A stretch of DNA of 64,000 nucleotides from Taxillus chinensis (taxonomy: Eukaryota > Streptophyta > Magnoliopsida > Santalales > Loranthaceae), in the NCBI GenBank assembly GCA_023512835.1, contig CM042091.1, forward strand, positions 2,366,553 through 2,430,552. The letters are read 5' to 3'. Position 1 is the first letter of the stretch. The number at the start of each line of letters is the position of its first letter. Below the pieces are notes generated by a model. The model was not told the origin of the DNA. It saw only the letters and a program-made list of their open reading frames with translations, and did no database searches. Positions 45,536-58,000 of this stretch are shown here, in pieces. The position numbers and the translations under genes are program-made.

Positions 45536-46780
45536 TTATCGATGGATGGCTTTGAGAGCTCAAGATTTCCTTTCGACTTTGTATTTTTGTTGTTGTTGTT
45601 TTTTTTTTTTTAATTTCTGTTGTCTAATGTGCATGTGTGGTCGTAGTCTGGTTGTGTTGTGCATTTATAATTTGTCCATTTGTCCCATAACCAAAATGTT
45701 TACTGGAATACATGAGACAAGGTAATATTAATAATTAATAATTGTCGTTGTCAGCTAGCAAGTTAGACCATCATTTCTTTATTAATCCGTTGTGCTATTA
45801 TCTGGCACTAATTTACATCAGAGTCTATATGCAACATGCATGTTTCACCTCTGCTTCTACAAGACCCATTCCAACATCATAGTCTATATGTAACATCTTA
45901 AAAATTGAAGGGTGCTAAACAAATTATTAAAAGAAGTTTTTTTAATCAAATATCAAAATATTATATTGTACAAATCAATAAACTAGGAAAATACAAACTG
46001 TGTTTGGTATATGGTGTTTCTGGTATCTATTTTTAAAGAAAAGAATCTAGAATTCAATCATCTCAGTTTATTATTTTTATTTTCAAATATAAAGGAGGAA
46101 TATTCAAATTTATTTTTAAAAATTTTCTTTCTTAACAAACATAATTTGTTTTCATAATTCAATTTAAACTATAATTTCATTAAAGATAATCATGAAATCA
46201 AAAACAAAAAAAAAAGAAATACAACGTTTCCATGCTTATTAATTTTTTTGTGAATAACTAAATATTTAAAAATATTTATTCAACATAAAATAATGTTAAA
46301 ATTCTGCTGGAAGGATATACGGAAATGGGATTTGGGTGGGTTTGGTGGATATATATATATATAGGGGGAACCTACTAATTAAAGGGTTTGTGGGGCTGAT
46401 GAAATTAAGGGAGTTTTCCTCTACTACATACATATTTTTGCTATCAGCCAATAATTGCTCCTGGCAAAAAATAGTAATTAAAATTTTCTTTGTCGTGTGC
46501 GTCTACCAATCATGTGGATTCAATGGTGTCAATTGTAAAGTTTGATAGGTCGTCTCAATTGTAAAGTTTGATAGCTAAATTAATACCATATGAAATTTTA
46601 TTAGTGCATAAATGATTCACCCCAAAAGATTTAATGGTAGAATATGCCTTTTTTTTCTTCTTAGTTGTTTTTATAATATTTTGAAAAACTCTAAATAGTT
46701 AGTGACGTCATTCTTGGCATTTATATATAAAGCAATTTATAAAAACTTTAAAAACTATATATATAAAGCAATTTATAAAG
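45536..46780. other. Intergenic region after profilin
   Basis: The profilin 3' untranslated sequence is followed by AT-rich DNA. A 22-bp tandem repeat (TCAATTGTAAAGTTTGATAG) lies at about 46527-46574. No coding sequence or RNA gene was recognised. Confidence 0.5.
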
Positions 46781-46789
46781 CAATATTAT

Positions 46790-47046
46790 TGTTAGAGTCC
46801 CACATTGGAAAAGTAACCAACCATAATATGCTTGATATAGATCTAAGGGTAGTCTCTCCTACAGCCAATTGGTTTCAGGATGTAGGTCCTTGGATTCTAA
46901 TATGGTATCAGAGCAGGTTGTGTGAGGGAGGTGTGTTAGAGTCTCACATTGGAAAAGTAACCAACCATAATATGCTTGATATAGATCCAAGGGTAGCCTC
47001 TCCTACAGCCAATTGGTTTTAGGATGTAGGTCCTTGAATTCTAATA
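46790..47046 (+). mobile_element. Near-minimal TRIM retroelement: two 113-bp LTRs around a 31-bp core
   Basis: LTR1 (46790-46902) and LTR2 (46934-47046) both start TGTTAGAGTC and end TTCTAATA; they differ at five positions, all transitions. The 31-bp centre begins with TGGTATCAGAGC (46903-46914), complementary to the 3' end of initiator tRNA-Met (the standard primer-binding site), and ends in the purine-rich GTGAGGGAGGTG. The flanks ATTAT and ATTGT may be a 5-bp target duplication with one mismatch. No coding capacity exists, so it must be mobilised in trans. Confidence 0.88.
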
Positions 47047-47202
47047 ATTGTAAAAACTTAGAGATATTTTATAAAAGGAATGATGTGGACACACACATAT
47101 ATATAAAGCAATTTATAAAAACTTTTAAAATTAGTGACGTCTTGGCATTTCAAATGCATATTAAGCATGAAGAAATGACTTTGCGTAAGCGGCCCGGAAA
47201 AA

Positions 47203-47330
47203 TGTCGGCGTCACCAACCCAAAGCGTGCCTTCTTTGACGCACGTGATTGCAGAGTTCGCTCGATCCTCCGTCGCCAGCGCCACCATCAATAATAATCCT
47301 CCCTTATTGTTAAGGTTAGAATGCGATTAA
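47203..47330 (+). other. Short GC-richer open segment, possible gene fragment
   Basis: A frame reads MSASPTQSVPSLTHVIAEFA and runs for 42 codons to a stop. Its composition differs from the surrounding AT-rich DNA and looks exon-like, but I do not recognise the family and see no continuing exon or splice signal. It could be a remnant of a captured exon or chance. Confidence 0.25.
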
Positions 47331-49065
47331 GGTTAGAGATATTTTTGTTTTGTTTTTACTTTACCGTACCATTTAAAATTTTATTTTCAGAAATATTTTA
47401 ATAATTACGATTATTACCCTTTGTACTAAACAAACTATGCTAATAATAACTTCATTCCCATATTGTCATATTTCATTAATAATTTCATTCCCAATAACAT
47501 TGTAACAATTATAAAAATTTTGAAATGTTCTGTTTTAAACTTTATCCGTTTAATGTATTGTAATATTTTAACCTTTCTTATGTAGGACAATCCCACAATA
47601 TATGTTTGATGAATTATTACGTAATATATCATATTAAATTAGGATGCAATGAAATGATAGACTACAAGCATTAATTTAAGGCTATAGTTTGGGACTTGGT
47701 CTATGCCTTGGACTCTAAAATTGATATTTTCGACTATACTTCGAATCTGATGCTGCCATCTCACTCCAACTTTGCTTCCTGACACATGCGGTATATTTCC
47801 TAAGTCTTTAATTAATAGTTTTTAGTTGTCATATATATATATATATATATATATATGATAGTTGTATTTATTACTTTAAAAACAAATTAGTGATGAAGAT
47901 CCAAACTTTTTTGATTTGTCTTTTTTTTTTAACATTCTTTAAACATAAAGAAGAGATGAATCAATATTATGGTAGACTAATATTTAAAAATTTAACAACA
48001 GTACGTAGAAAACCAAGAGCATGTTGTTGATGATGAATTCGTATTTCATGTAATATCAAAAACGTTTTTTGTACATAGTTCAATTCTTTTAATATGGAAA
48101 TCTGTTTTTAAAGATTTACATTAAATATAATTTTCATTTAACTATAAAATAAAATTTTAATTTCAACCGTTATCAAAGAATGAACTCAAAAATAAAATCA
48201 AATCCAGCAGTAATCTTTTTCAAAATATATATGAACTCAAATAATAATATATGTTTTTAGGGTATTAAAATGAATTATTTATGGCATCGGTACGTATCTG
48301 GTTGTAAATATTATTTTTGTTTGAAAATAATAATAATAATAATAATAAAAGGGGTCATTATGACTGTAAATAGTAATAATAATTAGCCTATCTATACTTC
48401 CCCGGACAGGCAGACAATCACGCCACCCGGTCCCACCTTCGATGTTTTTCATGAACGAATTTGTTAATTCCGAGGAAGAAAGAATATTCGACCGTTTATT
48501 CGCATCTCATCTACCACCCAGATACTTGTTCCGGTTTATTCGGAGCCCATCCGCTGACCAAATTAACAAACCCTGAGACTGCACGTACGTAAGCGCGCGT
48601 ACTGATTTATTTGATTTAAATTATATTTATATATAGATAGATATATACGCACACACATGCATATACAGGGAAACTAAAACGACATTTCCATTCCAGCGAT
48701 TGATCAGCGCTGCTTGGTGAACACGATAACTACCTTGCCAGTTCCAAATCCTCCACAATCTGTCTACATATTTAATAATGTGGTCGGCCCGAACAATATG
48801 GCTTCTTAATTGTTTCTTCTGCGTCACGCTTTTTACTTCTCCTTCTTCCTCATGACCTGTTTTGTTCCCTTTTCCTCCAATGGCCACCATTAATTTCTAG
48901 TAGCAGGTTGAGGCGCTTCGACGACCCTGCCGCTGCCGACACCTGCATTCCAGATGTTTTGCGCTGAACTTCTCAACCTCTGCTGCGAGCCCGCCGAGGC
49001 ATCCGAGTAATCCCAGTCGGACCACGGAGAATCGCGGCGGCTCCCAAGGAGAGCGAAAGGCGGCT
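47331..49065. other. Intergenic region and promoter side of the phosphofructokinase gene
   Basis: AT-rich, with an (AT)n tract at about 47830-47857. From 48400 onward it becomes GC-richer, and TATATATAGATAGATATATA-like sequence at 48627-48648 is a candidate promoter. The minus frames at 48627-49088 (63 and 87 aa) overlap the leader and first exon and have no family resemblance. Confidence 0.45.
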
Positions 49066-52000
49066 ATGGGAGCCCCCGCGGCACCCAAGACCGGAGAGGC
49101 CGGTTATGTTCTTGAAGATGTTCCTCACTTGACCGATTACATTCCTCAACTCCCTGTATACCTCTCTCTCTCTCTCTCTGTTTGTGTCCTTAAATTCGTG
49201 TTTTTTTGGTGGTTATTCCTTTACTAATTTTTTGTGGTTCCTCTGCAGGCTTATACCAACCCAGTGCAAGACAATCCCTCCTACTCAGTTGTCAAGTAAC
49301 CCCTCCAAATTTTTTTATTATTTACTATTTACTATGTACTACTATATTGTTTAAATTTTCAAATTTCTATGTTATGGCGGGATCCAAAATCGGGTAATTA
49401 CTTCTCGTACCAGGCAGTACTTTGTCAATGAAGACGATTCTGTAGCTCAAAAGGTAAATTCAAGCCGCTCATTATTATATAAGTTTGCTCATTTTGCTCT
49501 ATACTTCGAATCATTCTTTGAAGCGCATGCAGCTGTTATTGAGTTTTTTTTCCCTTTTCTGATGTTCATTATTGCAATTTTGTTAATATCATCTTCATTG
49601 AACAATTGATAGCAAATGGGTATCAACTAAAAAACGCACTCCTGAACCAGTTGATTCCACTTTTGTAGATTGTTGTTCATAAGGATAGTCCCAGAGGGAT
49701 CCATTTTAGACGTGCTGGCCCCAGGCAGAAGGTTTTCTTTTTTTCCTTTTTTTTTTTTTTTTGAAATCTAGCTATAAATGACCTACCACAGAACTGATAG
49801 AAGAGAAGAAAAAAAAAATTGACCACTAAGCTCATATAATCATGTCCCGCAGGTGTACTTCGAATCGGATGATGTACGAGCATGTATTGTAACATGTGGC
49901 GGCCTGTGCCCTGGTCTGAATACAGTTATCAGGGAAATTGTGTGTGGCCTAAGCCACATGTATGGTGTTAAGAAAGTTTTAGGGATTGAGGTACGTGCAA
50001 ACACTACAATTTTATCTGTCTATCAATTTACTGCTCCTTATTCTGTTTTTGATTTGTGTCCTTAATTATTTCGTTTTTTTTCTTTTCCATTTTCTTGTAT
50101 AGTTTACTTATTTTTGAATATGAGCGTAGCTGAATCCAAAGCTTGCCCTTCCAATACCTTGCAAAATGCAACGGAGCTTTATGATGTCCATGAGATGTCT
50201 TTCTGACACCTTGGAAAATGCAATGGGGTCATTAGGCTGGTCAATTTATGAGTGTCGTATATTTCCTAAAAAAAAAAAACTGGGAATGCATTATTGGAGC
50301 TAAGCTAACTGCGTTATTTTACTTTGTACATGCAGGGAGGTTATAAAGGTTTCTATTCTAAAAACACCATTCCACTTACCCCAAAAGTTGTGAATGATAT
50401 CCATAAACGTGGTGGCACCATCCTTGGAACATCACGAGGGGGATATGTTACATCAAAAATCGTTGACAGCATTCAGGATCGGAGTATTAATCAGGTAAAT
50501 ATAAAATCTGGATCCTGCCATTCGCGAGAGCTTCTTGTATTGGATTTGCTCTAAATAATTTAAGATGGCTGTCCTGCCATGTTTAAGGTATACATAATTG
50601 GGGGAGATGGAACTCAAAAAGGAGCTTCTGTCATATATGAGGTAATACAATTTAAAATAACCCTACTAGTGCCCTCCATTATTATGCTATATATTGCAAG
50701 CAACATATAAATAATAAATAATAAACTCTCGTCTTGACGGTAGTAGGCTTAATTCTTTCAAAATGTTTTGATTAAAAATGAAGATTGTGCTTTTCTTTAT
50801 AAGCTGTAGAAAACCATAATGCACACAGCAGGTTTTTATGTACAACGTTGTACCATGCAGGAAATAAGAAGGCGTGGTCTCAAAGTTGCAGTGGCTGGAA
50901 TCCCAAAGACCATTGATAATGACATCCCAGTACCTTTTTTTTCCCCTAAGCCTAGCACAAATTAATGTGCTGCAAACTATTGACTGAAGTGACCTTTTTT
51001 TGCATTCTCATGTTCGGGAAATAAAATGCGTGCATTTTGATACATAGGTTATTGACAAGTCATTTGGTTTCGACACGGCGGTTGAGGAGGCACAGCGAGC
51101 TATTAATGCAGCTCATGTTGAATCTGAGAGCACAGAGAATGGTGTCGGTTTTGTCAAGCTCATGGGCCGCCATAGTGGTAAACTTCAAATCTCTATCTGT
51201 ACGTTGTCACGAGTCCTATGTCAAGCCTGTCTTTTGTGTTACTCATACCCAGAGTTTGAGAATTGAGATTGATGTAAAAGTTAATCATTAATAAATATTA
51301 ATGGTGTAATAAATTGTGCAATCTATCAACCTTGATTTCTCTATGATCTGAAGAATATGTGTGGAATATTTACAAACTTTATTTCAGTTCTTTTTGGAAT
51401 TAAAATTGTGTATAAGAAAGGACACTATCCTTCCAATTGGTTTGTATATTTACCCATCTTTTAAGTACTCCAGTACGTGCATCTTTGACAGTGTCTATTT
51501 TATGTGTATCTCTGTTTGGTCGATAATTTAGTTCTGCTTACTGAATTTGTTAATCTACTTGTTCAGGATTTATAGCAATGCATGCCACACTTGCCAGTCG
51601 AGATGTGGACTGCTGCTTGATCCCAGAATTGCCATTTTTCCTTGAGGGACAAGGAGGATTGTTAGAATTTATGGAGAGAAGGCTAAAGGAGAATGGACAC
51701 ATGGTGATGGTAATTGCCGAAGGTGCAGGGCAAGAGCTGTTTGCAGAAAGTAACCACGCCATTGAAAAGCATGATGCCTCTGGAAACAAATTGCTGCAGG
51801 ATGTTGGACACTGGTTGTCTCAGAAAATAAAGGTGTGTGGGCGTGGGCGTGAGGAGTTTGACTACAAATCAATTTATCCCATTTCTCTTTCTTTAATCAT
51901 GCTTGCCAGTGTCATGTTTGGGATATATAATGGTTCAAATATTAATGTCTATAGTTTTAAAATGCAAAATATTCCCTGGATGGATAAGTGATATTTAATT

Positions 52001-52787
52001 TGTTTTTTTTCAATCTCAGTTTTTTCCATAATTTTTTTCTTGTAGGATCATTTCTTGAAAAGGCGAAAAATGACTATAAATCTCAAGTACATAGGTTTGT
52101 TGGTATCCTTTTATAATTATGTTATTCCTTAAGTCATGATGAAAGGAAATTAGAAACTGATATGGATGATATTGTGTTTCATATTTGTGTTTTAGATCCA
52201 ACATACATGATCCGAGCTGTTCCAAGTAATGCATCTGATAATGTGTACAGCACACTTCTAGCTCAAAGTGCTATCCATGGTACAATGGCTGGATACACAG
52301 GCTTCATAGTTGGACCTGTCAATGGTACACATGCTTACATACCATTCTATGTAAGTTCTTTTGAACCCCAAAACACTCCTCTTCCTATGTGCATGTCAAA
52401 CATTTGATTGTGGAATGAATGATTCAATAGTGAATAGTAGTTCACACTATTTCTTGACATTGAGAAACCTAAAAAAAATACTATAAAAATATGATACAAT
52501 TTTAGGAATATAATTGCAAAGACCACTTTTGGAACTTAAAAAACTATTACTCCAACCAAATAGTAGTAGAAACATATGATTGTTTCAAGTTGCTAAACCT
52601 ATATCACTTTAAATGGCTATTGCAGCGCATAAATGAGAAGCAAAATCATGTTGTGATTACGGACAGGATGTGGGCAAGGCTTCTATCTTCAACCAATCAA
52701 CCGAGCTTTTTAAGACCTAAAGATGTTACCGTAGATAAGTTGGATGGAGGTCGACAAACCCCTTTGTCAAGAGGGGAGAATAGGTGA
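49066..52787 (+). CDS. ATP-dependent 6-phosphofructokinase (PFK3-like), 13 exons
   Basis: Exons 49066-49155, 49249-49295, 49414-49453, 49669-49731, 49853-49990, 50336-50494, 50588-50641, 50861-50929, 51048-51177, 51567-51832, 52046-52094, 52196-52350 and 52626-52787 join in frame to 473 aa. Motifs: [15 protein letters not shown] (nucleotide loop, about 94-108), [10 protein letters not shown] (184-193), PKTIDNDIP (212-220, catalytic aspartate), MGRHSG (259-264), then [13 protein letters not shown] and the end [20 protein letters not shown] rather than the GGDD of PPi enzymes supports ATP use. Known role: phosphorylates fructose-6-phosphate in glycolysis, with no transit peptide, so probably cytosolic. 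The ATG chosen is the first in frame after upstream stops. Confidence 0.96.
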
Positions 52788-53363
52788 ACAACTGCTGAAT
52801 ACATTGTCAAATGGAGAAGCCAATTGGCAAAAACTCATCCAGCTACCAATAGGAAACAATAGTGAAGGGCTTCCTAGGAAATTGGATTATCTTCCTTGTC
52901 TGTTTTTTTGTTTGTCTGCGTTTTATTTCCAGTCCCACCTAGGCTCCTGTCCTGTGAAAGGCCCATGTCTTTTGTAGGTTGGCTTGTTTCTGCAGGTACT
53001 TTTTTGTGAAAGGCTCCTGTACTTGTTTTTGATAAGTAAAGAGTAACAGGTACTTTTTTAAGTGTCAATAGCAGCAATTCAAAACAAAAATGGTGCAGTA
53101 ATGGAGTTTATCTTCTGATTTTTCATGCAAGACACATTTACTTGTCAAAGGTTGCCATTGCCAGAAACCACATTGAGCGCAGTGGTTTCCTGGGTTTTAC
53201 TTTTAAACTTTTTTTTTTCCCCCGAAAGAAATCTTACACTGGATGTGGGATTAAATCATCATATAAGAAATCTTCGTGCAATAATTTCATGTTTACATTG
53301 TATAGAGAAGAAATATACAGGACAAAACAATTGGGAACAAAATTTCCTTTCCCCGAGGTAACT
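52788..53363. other. Convergent 3' ends of phosphofructokinase and RadA
   Basis: The two stop codons face each other 576 bp apart, so this stretch holds both 3' untranslated regions. The frames at 53125-53417 on the plus strand are antisense to the last RadA exon and its tail and are not credible genes. Confidence 0.6.
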
Positions 53364-55039
53364 TCACTCTGTTGTAAAAACAGTGTTAATGACCTCTTTC
53401 ATATTCCCACAACCTAAGACCGTCATGTTACCAAAGTCTTCACATGCTAGATGTTTTTCTGCTAATTTGGGGACAATGCACTTCTTGTATCCGAGTTTTG
53501 CCAATGTAGTCACCCGTTTATCTATACTGGGTACCTGCAGCGATTGGAGGAAAAGAAAAAAAGAAGAAGCAAATATACAACAATTTCAACTGGCAAGGCA
53601 AAAACTAAAAAGGGGCATGCACGATACAGTCAAGCAACCTAATGTCTTGGTATATTTTTGAAGGACGGATAAAATTTCGTAGGCGATGAAATGAAGGGAG
53701 ATGCAATAACATGGACATCCCTTTTTTTCCTCGGTTTTTCAAAGAAATATATTACTTGGGCATCAGTACCACTCATCAAGTCCATCATCCAGTCCTGGTA
53801 TGGCTAATTGAGGGCCTAAAAGAATTTCCCCAAAGACACCACATTCTTGCATGACAGTTTTGAAGAATCAAAACTCCGCAATTTCTAATGGTAAACAATA
53901 AAAACAAAAACAAAACAAACCAATTTTCTTGTGGATGAAAGAAAATTTAACATGTGGTTGCCAATTTATTTAAATTAATATTAGACGATGTCAAATACCA
54001 CACAACACAGCACATCTCACAAAATCTCCTAAATTGAGAATAAATAGTCAAATAATTTCCGGAATCGTGAAAACACAGTAGTAATAAAAAAAAATAGTGC
54101 ATTTGTAAGAACTATAGCAGTGTTTGAAAAACTGATAAATTAAGTGCAATGCCTAATAAACATATACATACCATGCGAACCTCCCCACCAAGGCCGACTT
54201 CTCCAATAAATGCGACATGATTTGGAATAGGGAACTCTAAAAAACTGAAACAGCGAAGATTATATCCATACCAGTAAAACAAAGTAATTACATTTTTTTC
54301 CCCACCAAAACAAACTTCCAGCAAAATAACATCATATCACTATTTTATTGCTTGACACTCATTTTAAAATGATTTGGGAGGCAAGCACAAAGTCTGAAAA
54401 ATGATGAAAATTTACGTGAAAGCTGAGCAGAAACAGAATAGTACACATGCCTGCTGCAAATTGCTGCTGCAACTGCAAGATCCCCAGCCGTCTCGGACAA
54501 TTCAGCCCCGCTAACAACATTCAAAAAGATGGCCTACAATTGACAATGGGGTAGGGAGCGAATTCACACATGACAATGAAAAGAATCTGGCAACTCACCT
54601 TGAGCCGCCAATAAATGAAATTATGATACAATTAATGATACTTGTGATATCTTAAATTTTGTTTTACAAAACACGGAAACAAAATGCAATTGATAGAAAT
54701 TTTTGAACAGTAGTTCAAATGCTTCTGATAGTTCTGGGTATGACCGTATGAGCCCTCAGTCAAGGTGAGGATAGGAAGTGAAACAATGCTTCTTTTCGCT
54801 GAGACTCACAGCTTTTGAAGAGCTTAAATGACTGAATTGAATTTGCAAATTAAACATGTGGGCAAGAACAGCACATGTGAGCGTTAGAAAGTAAGGGAAC
54901 ATCAGCGTACATTGTCTTGGAGCTTTAGACCAGCTTGCTTCATAAGAACCTACAGTATAAGAAATACAAGGTAGTCAGTCAGTTTATTGTTGCAGCATTC
55001 ACAGCACTAGGTATTCAATGAATGGTCAACTAATGTTTG

Positions 55040-55089
<50 letters not shown>

Positions 55090-58000
55090 AATAACAACAA
55101 AGCAGGTCACCAATTTTTGTACATTTCAAGAAAACAAACGCAAATAAAAATTGAAGATTGAAAGCCACTAGCATTTTGCTGGAAACTGACCTAAAGAAAC
55201 CTAAAAAAATAACAATTTAATGCGTCAAAACAATGTTTACATCCACAAACTTTGATTTCAAGTCATTACCATCTAAAAAAACAGAACGAAAGATTTAGGG
55301 AATGAGGATAGAAGATTACACTTGGTGTTAAAGAACGAAGGATTTAGGGAAACCGAAAAGATACAACTGTTACTGGCAAACAAACAATTAAAAGGAAAAT
55401 GTAACTTAGGAACCAATGATTAGAAACATGCTACGAAATCAATCAACAATTATTTTTTCTCTTGTTTCATTCTATACTGCTGTTTCATGTTTTGAAATTT
55501 TAACATACAGCTAAGTTCCACTTTTATATTCATTGAGCCATAGGCCAAGAACTGCCCTGCCCAACAGAGGCCTTTAATAATTGCTCATTGCGCCAACAGT
55601 TGTTTGTACTCATTCTTTGTTCATCAGGCATACAAAGCACATGCACAATGCTGCCAACATTCCCTGAACAGCCATACATGGACAATGAATCAAAAATAGC
55701 ATATTGAAATCATTCAGTACAATGTGTCAAATAAACACATGGAGAAGCAAAAAACATCCATCTCAATTGATTCCAATTCAAAAGCACTTAATTACTCACT
55801 GCAATAATCATATCTGCCCTGCTTGCTTGGATCCCATTAGTATGCCTCGAAACTGCTGAACCAGATAGGCACAATGCCTGCAGAAAAATCAGCAAGCCAC
55901 TTGCAATCATTATTCATGACCAGCTGGAAACCAAAGAGATAAGTGTTGTATGCAAAAGAAATCTGGTTCCAATAAAACAAGTTGCATGATAATATCATCA
56001 ACAAATTCTAAAAGAACACAAACTATAAAATCTAATGGAATTCCAAAAAAGGGGTCATAAACTATAAAATCCGGAGAATCTCCTAAACATGGGACTACAG
56101 GAATTAAAATTGCATAAGCTATGAAAGTGTAGCAATTGCCCAGGAATACATGAGTCCACCGGTGATCACATGTATTAGAAAATTTTCAAGTCATATAGTT
56201 GTTAACAGAACAGTGGAAACAAAGGAGTCTCTTTTCACTCACTCAGGCACCACAACCACTAGAAGCCCTCTTCACAAAACACCAGAAATGCTACAAGAAA
56301 GGTTTGGAGTACCCAAGTGTCATCTACATTCACATTACCTCCGACCAAACGAGGCCGACCACAATTTATTCTGTTTTCTTTTTACACAGTACACTAAAAT
56401 TTACACAGACCATGACACTAATTTAGATTGCAACTATTGAAATAAGATTACCAATGAATATGATTGTGGAAATATAAAAATGTGTATTTTTTCAAGACGA
56501 TACTCCATCAATCATGCCCAAATAAGCAAATAAAACTAGAAAATTTGGGTAGTACATTCAATGATTCAAAAGAGGCCAGGAAATTTAATTTTAAAGTGCT
56601 ATTGAATTGAATATAAAGATACACAAAGAATTTAGTGAATTTCAATTAGGAGGAAAAAAAATACATTAAACTAAACTAGATAGAAAGAAATACCTGAATT
56701 TCAATTAGAAAAGATCTAGAAGCATCCATTATTACAGCAACAGCCAGTCCAGCTAAAACTTCTGAATCTGGTTGTTGCTGACTTAAAAAGATCTCACTAG
56801 GATTTGAAACCACTTGCAATCCAGATTGTGTCATTTCAAATACTCCAAGCTGAATCAAACAAATGATTCATTGTCAGTATAACTAACATCGATCAGTTCT
56901 CACATTCCCTATTATAGATAGTTTAATGTCACATTCTGCATATCCTTTAAATTTATTTATGTCATGATCTGTCTTTGACATTGTTTGGAGAGAAAGACTA
57001 GTAACAAATTCCATATAGAAGTTTATTTTTCTTTATTTAGGAAAAAAAAAAAAAAAGTTATAAAATCATTTCCACAGCAAAAGCCTTATATTTAACTTTC
57101 TCCATAGGGTTCGTACAACGTTTTTCAATGTATTGAAAAATATTGTTCACTCTCTATAAATATTAAATTATATATAAAAAATTATCTCACCTCTTTTCTT
57201 CATATTTCCCATAAATTTTATTTTTGTTTCATATTAAATTATAAAATAATTATTATTAAATAAAAAATAGTATAAAATATTATTTTAATTATATAAAGTA
57301 TGATTAAGGGAATCTATTGTGGTATATATTTATACATAAAAATAAAAAATAATTTAAATATGTAAAAGTAAAAAAAAATAGGTTAATATCTGATGTGACT
57401 GCTCTAATAAAACAGAATAGAAATAAAAAAACTAAAATGACTTAAAAGCTATTGAAACATTTTGCTAGGAAATAAATTACAGTATTAAATTAGTCTACAC
57501 TTCAAAGGGTTTAAAAAATTAAGTTAGGGTTACAGGGCCTTTCTAGCTAAAAGAATAAGTTTACTACTGCAAGAAAGTTAAATTTTAAGAATGCAAGGAC
57601 ACCCTAACCAAGACACCGCAAATATGAAATACAAAATTCTCCCCAGCATTTAGAAGGAACACAAATTATGTATGGCAGAGTACAAAAAATGAAAGAAAGC
57701 ATTTAAAAAGCCTTTCTCCTACAATATAAATATTCCATTCATATTGATGTCAAAAAAAAAAAAAAAAAGAAGCTGAACCATTAGAGGAAAGAAGTGTCAG
57801 AAACAGCCTATGTCCTTGCCTCAAGAGGCAATCCCAAAATATGAAACATTTGCAAGTGTAATATAATCAATATTGTTACAATAATTTGAATGATAGTGTA
57901 GAGTTAGTAGTATAATTATATAGTATCCACATTATTCCACTAATTATACAATATCATTTTAATTACGATAGTACTCTCTTTTGAATGGAAGCATAGATAT

